Assembly: GCF_900491935.1 (NCBI RefSeq)
Contig: NZ_UEXK01000004.1
Coordinates: forward strand, 1,473,971 to 1,513,315
Length of the DNA stretch: 39,345 nt
Origin: Klenkia terrae
GTDB taxonomy: Bacteria; Actinomycetota; Actinomycetes; Mycobacteriales; Geodermatophilaceae
Direction of reading: 5' to 3'
The notes below the pieces were generated by a model. The model made no database searches. It saw only the letters and a program-made list of their open reading frames with translations, and was not told where the DNA came from. Positions 39,303 to 39,345 of the stretch are shown one piece after another. Position 1 is the first letter of the stretch; each line of letters starts with the position of its first letter. The translations under genes and the position numbers were made by a program.

Positions 39303-39345
39303 GAAGGAGTAGGACACGTAGGCGATGGAGGGCACAGTCGGAAGA
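39183..39345. other. Composition break, possible sequencing-adapter remnant at the window end
   Basis: GC content and codon bias collapse at 39183. The first 19 bases (CTGTCTCT, then a degenerate stretch ending TTCT) match the Nextera mosaic-end complement at 14 of 19 positions by eye, including the first eight. Later pieces (GAGCCCGCAGCG, AGATCT) weakly recall the rest of that adapter. No gene is visible in it. Confidence 0.5.

Overview
The window is very GC-rich, with almost exclusively G/C at third codon positions and many GTG starts. It carries a Mycobacterium-like PhoP/PhoR pair, a CysQ-CysD-CysN sulfate-activation set, an HrpA helicase of about 1,300 residues and DUF2795/DUF2945 stress-type proteins. 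This points to a high-GC actinobacterium; the flavour is that of Geodermatophilaceae (Blastococcus, Modestobacter, Geodermatophilus), but the family assignment is inference. No phage, plasmid, transposase or CRISPR signature was seen. It reads as ordinary chromosome rich in regulators and exporters.

Layout. 1-2 kb: a partial leftward gene, a protein with six tandem 14-residue repeats, and a coupled leftward pair (DUF2945, DUF2795). 2.1-5.3 kb: a siderophore-interacting flavoprotein, then phoP-phoR. 5.3-9.3 kb: a hotdog thioesterase coupled to cysQ, then cysD and cysN, separated by a small membrane-protein gene on the opposite strand. 9.4-13.1 kb: a leftward molybdenum hydroxylase operon (large, 2Fe-2S and FAD subunits). 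13.3-14.5 kb: a CynX/NimT-type transporter. 14.5-18.7 kb: a small acidic protein gene and hrpA, both leftward. 18.8-21.4 kb: marR and a 14-TM exporter under a promoter with three operator-like palindromes. 21.5-24.2 kb: a fluoroacetate-dehalogenase-like hydrolase and a long acyl-CoA dehydrogenase. 24.2-28.3 kb: a small membrane protein, an exporter, a divergent hxlR/azoreductase pair and a YihY protein. 28.3-31.4 kb: a crotonase lacking the usual catalytic acids and a tetR-exporter operon with a near-perfect 30-bp palindrome. 31.4-34.2 kb: an IclR regulator, a small membrane protein and a DUF2975/HTH/FAD-reductase operon. 34.2-37.7 kb: a NarL-type two-component pair, a VanY-like lipoprotein, a diguanylate cyclase and tRNA-Lys. 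37.8-39.2 kb: a palindrome-rich region and a glycosyltransferase whose end runs into anomalous sequence.

Two window-wide themes stand out. At about ten genes a -10-like hexamer (mostly TANNNT) lies 6-8 nt before the start codon, as expected for leaderless mRNAs, and this fixes several starts. Neighbouring co-directional genes very often overlap by 1-4 bp (GTGA, ATGA, TGATG, TAGTG), implying translational coupling. The most interesting local observations are the phoR reading frame, which lacks any ATG/GTG/TTG at the expected place and appears to begin at ATC; a PhoP-box-like direct repeat next to the phoP promoter; the gene splitting cysD from cysN; the fluoroacetate-dehalogenase-like active site; and a possible sequencing-adapter remnant in the last ~160 bp. 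No clearly new multi-gene system was found.
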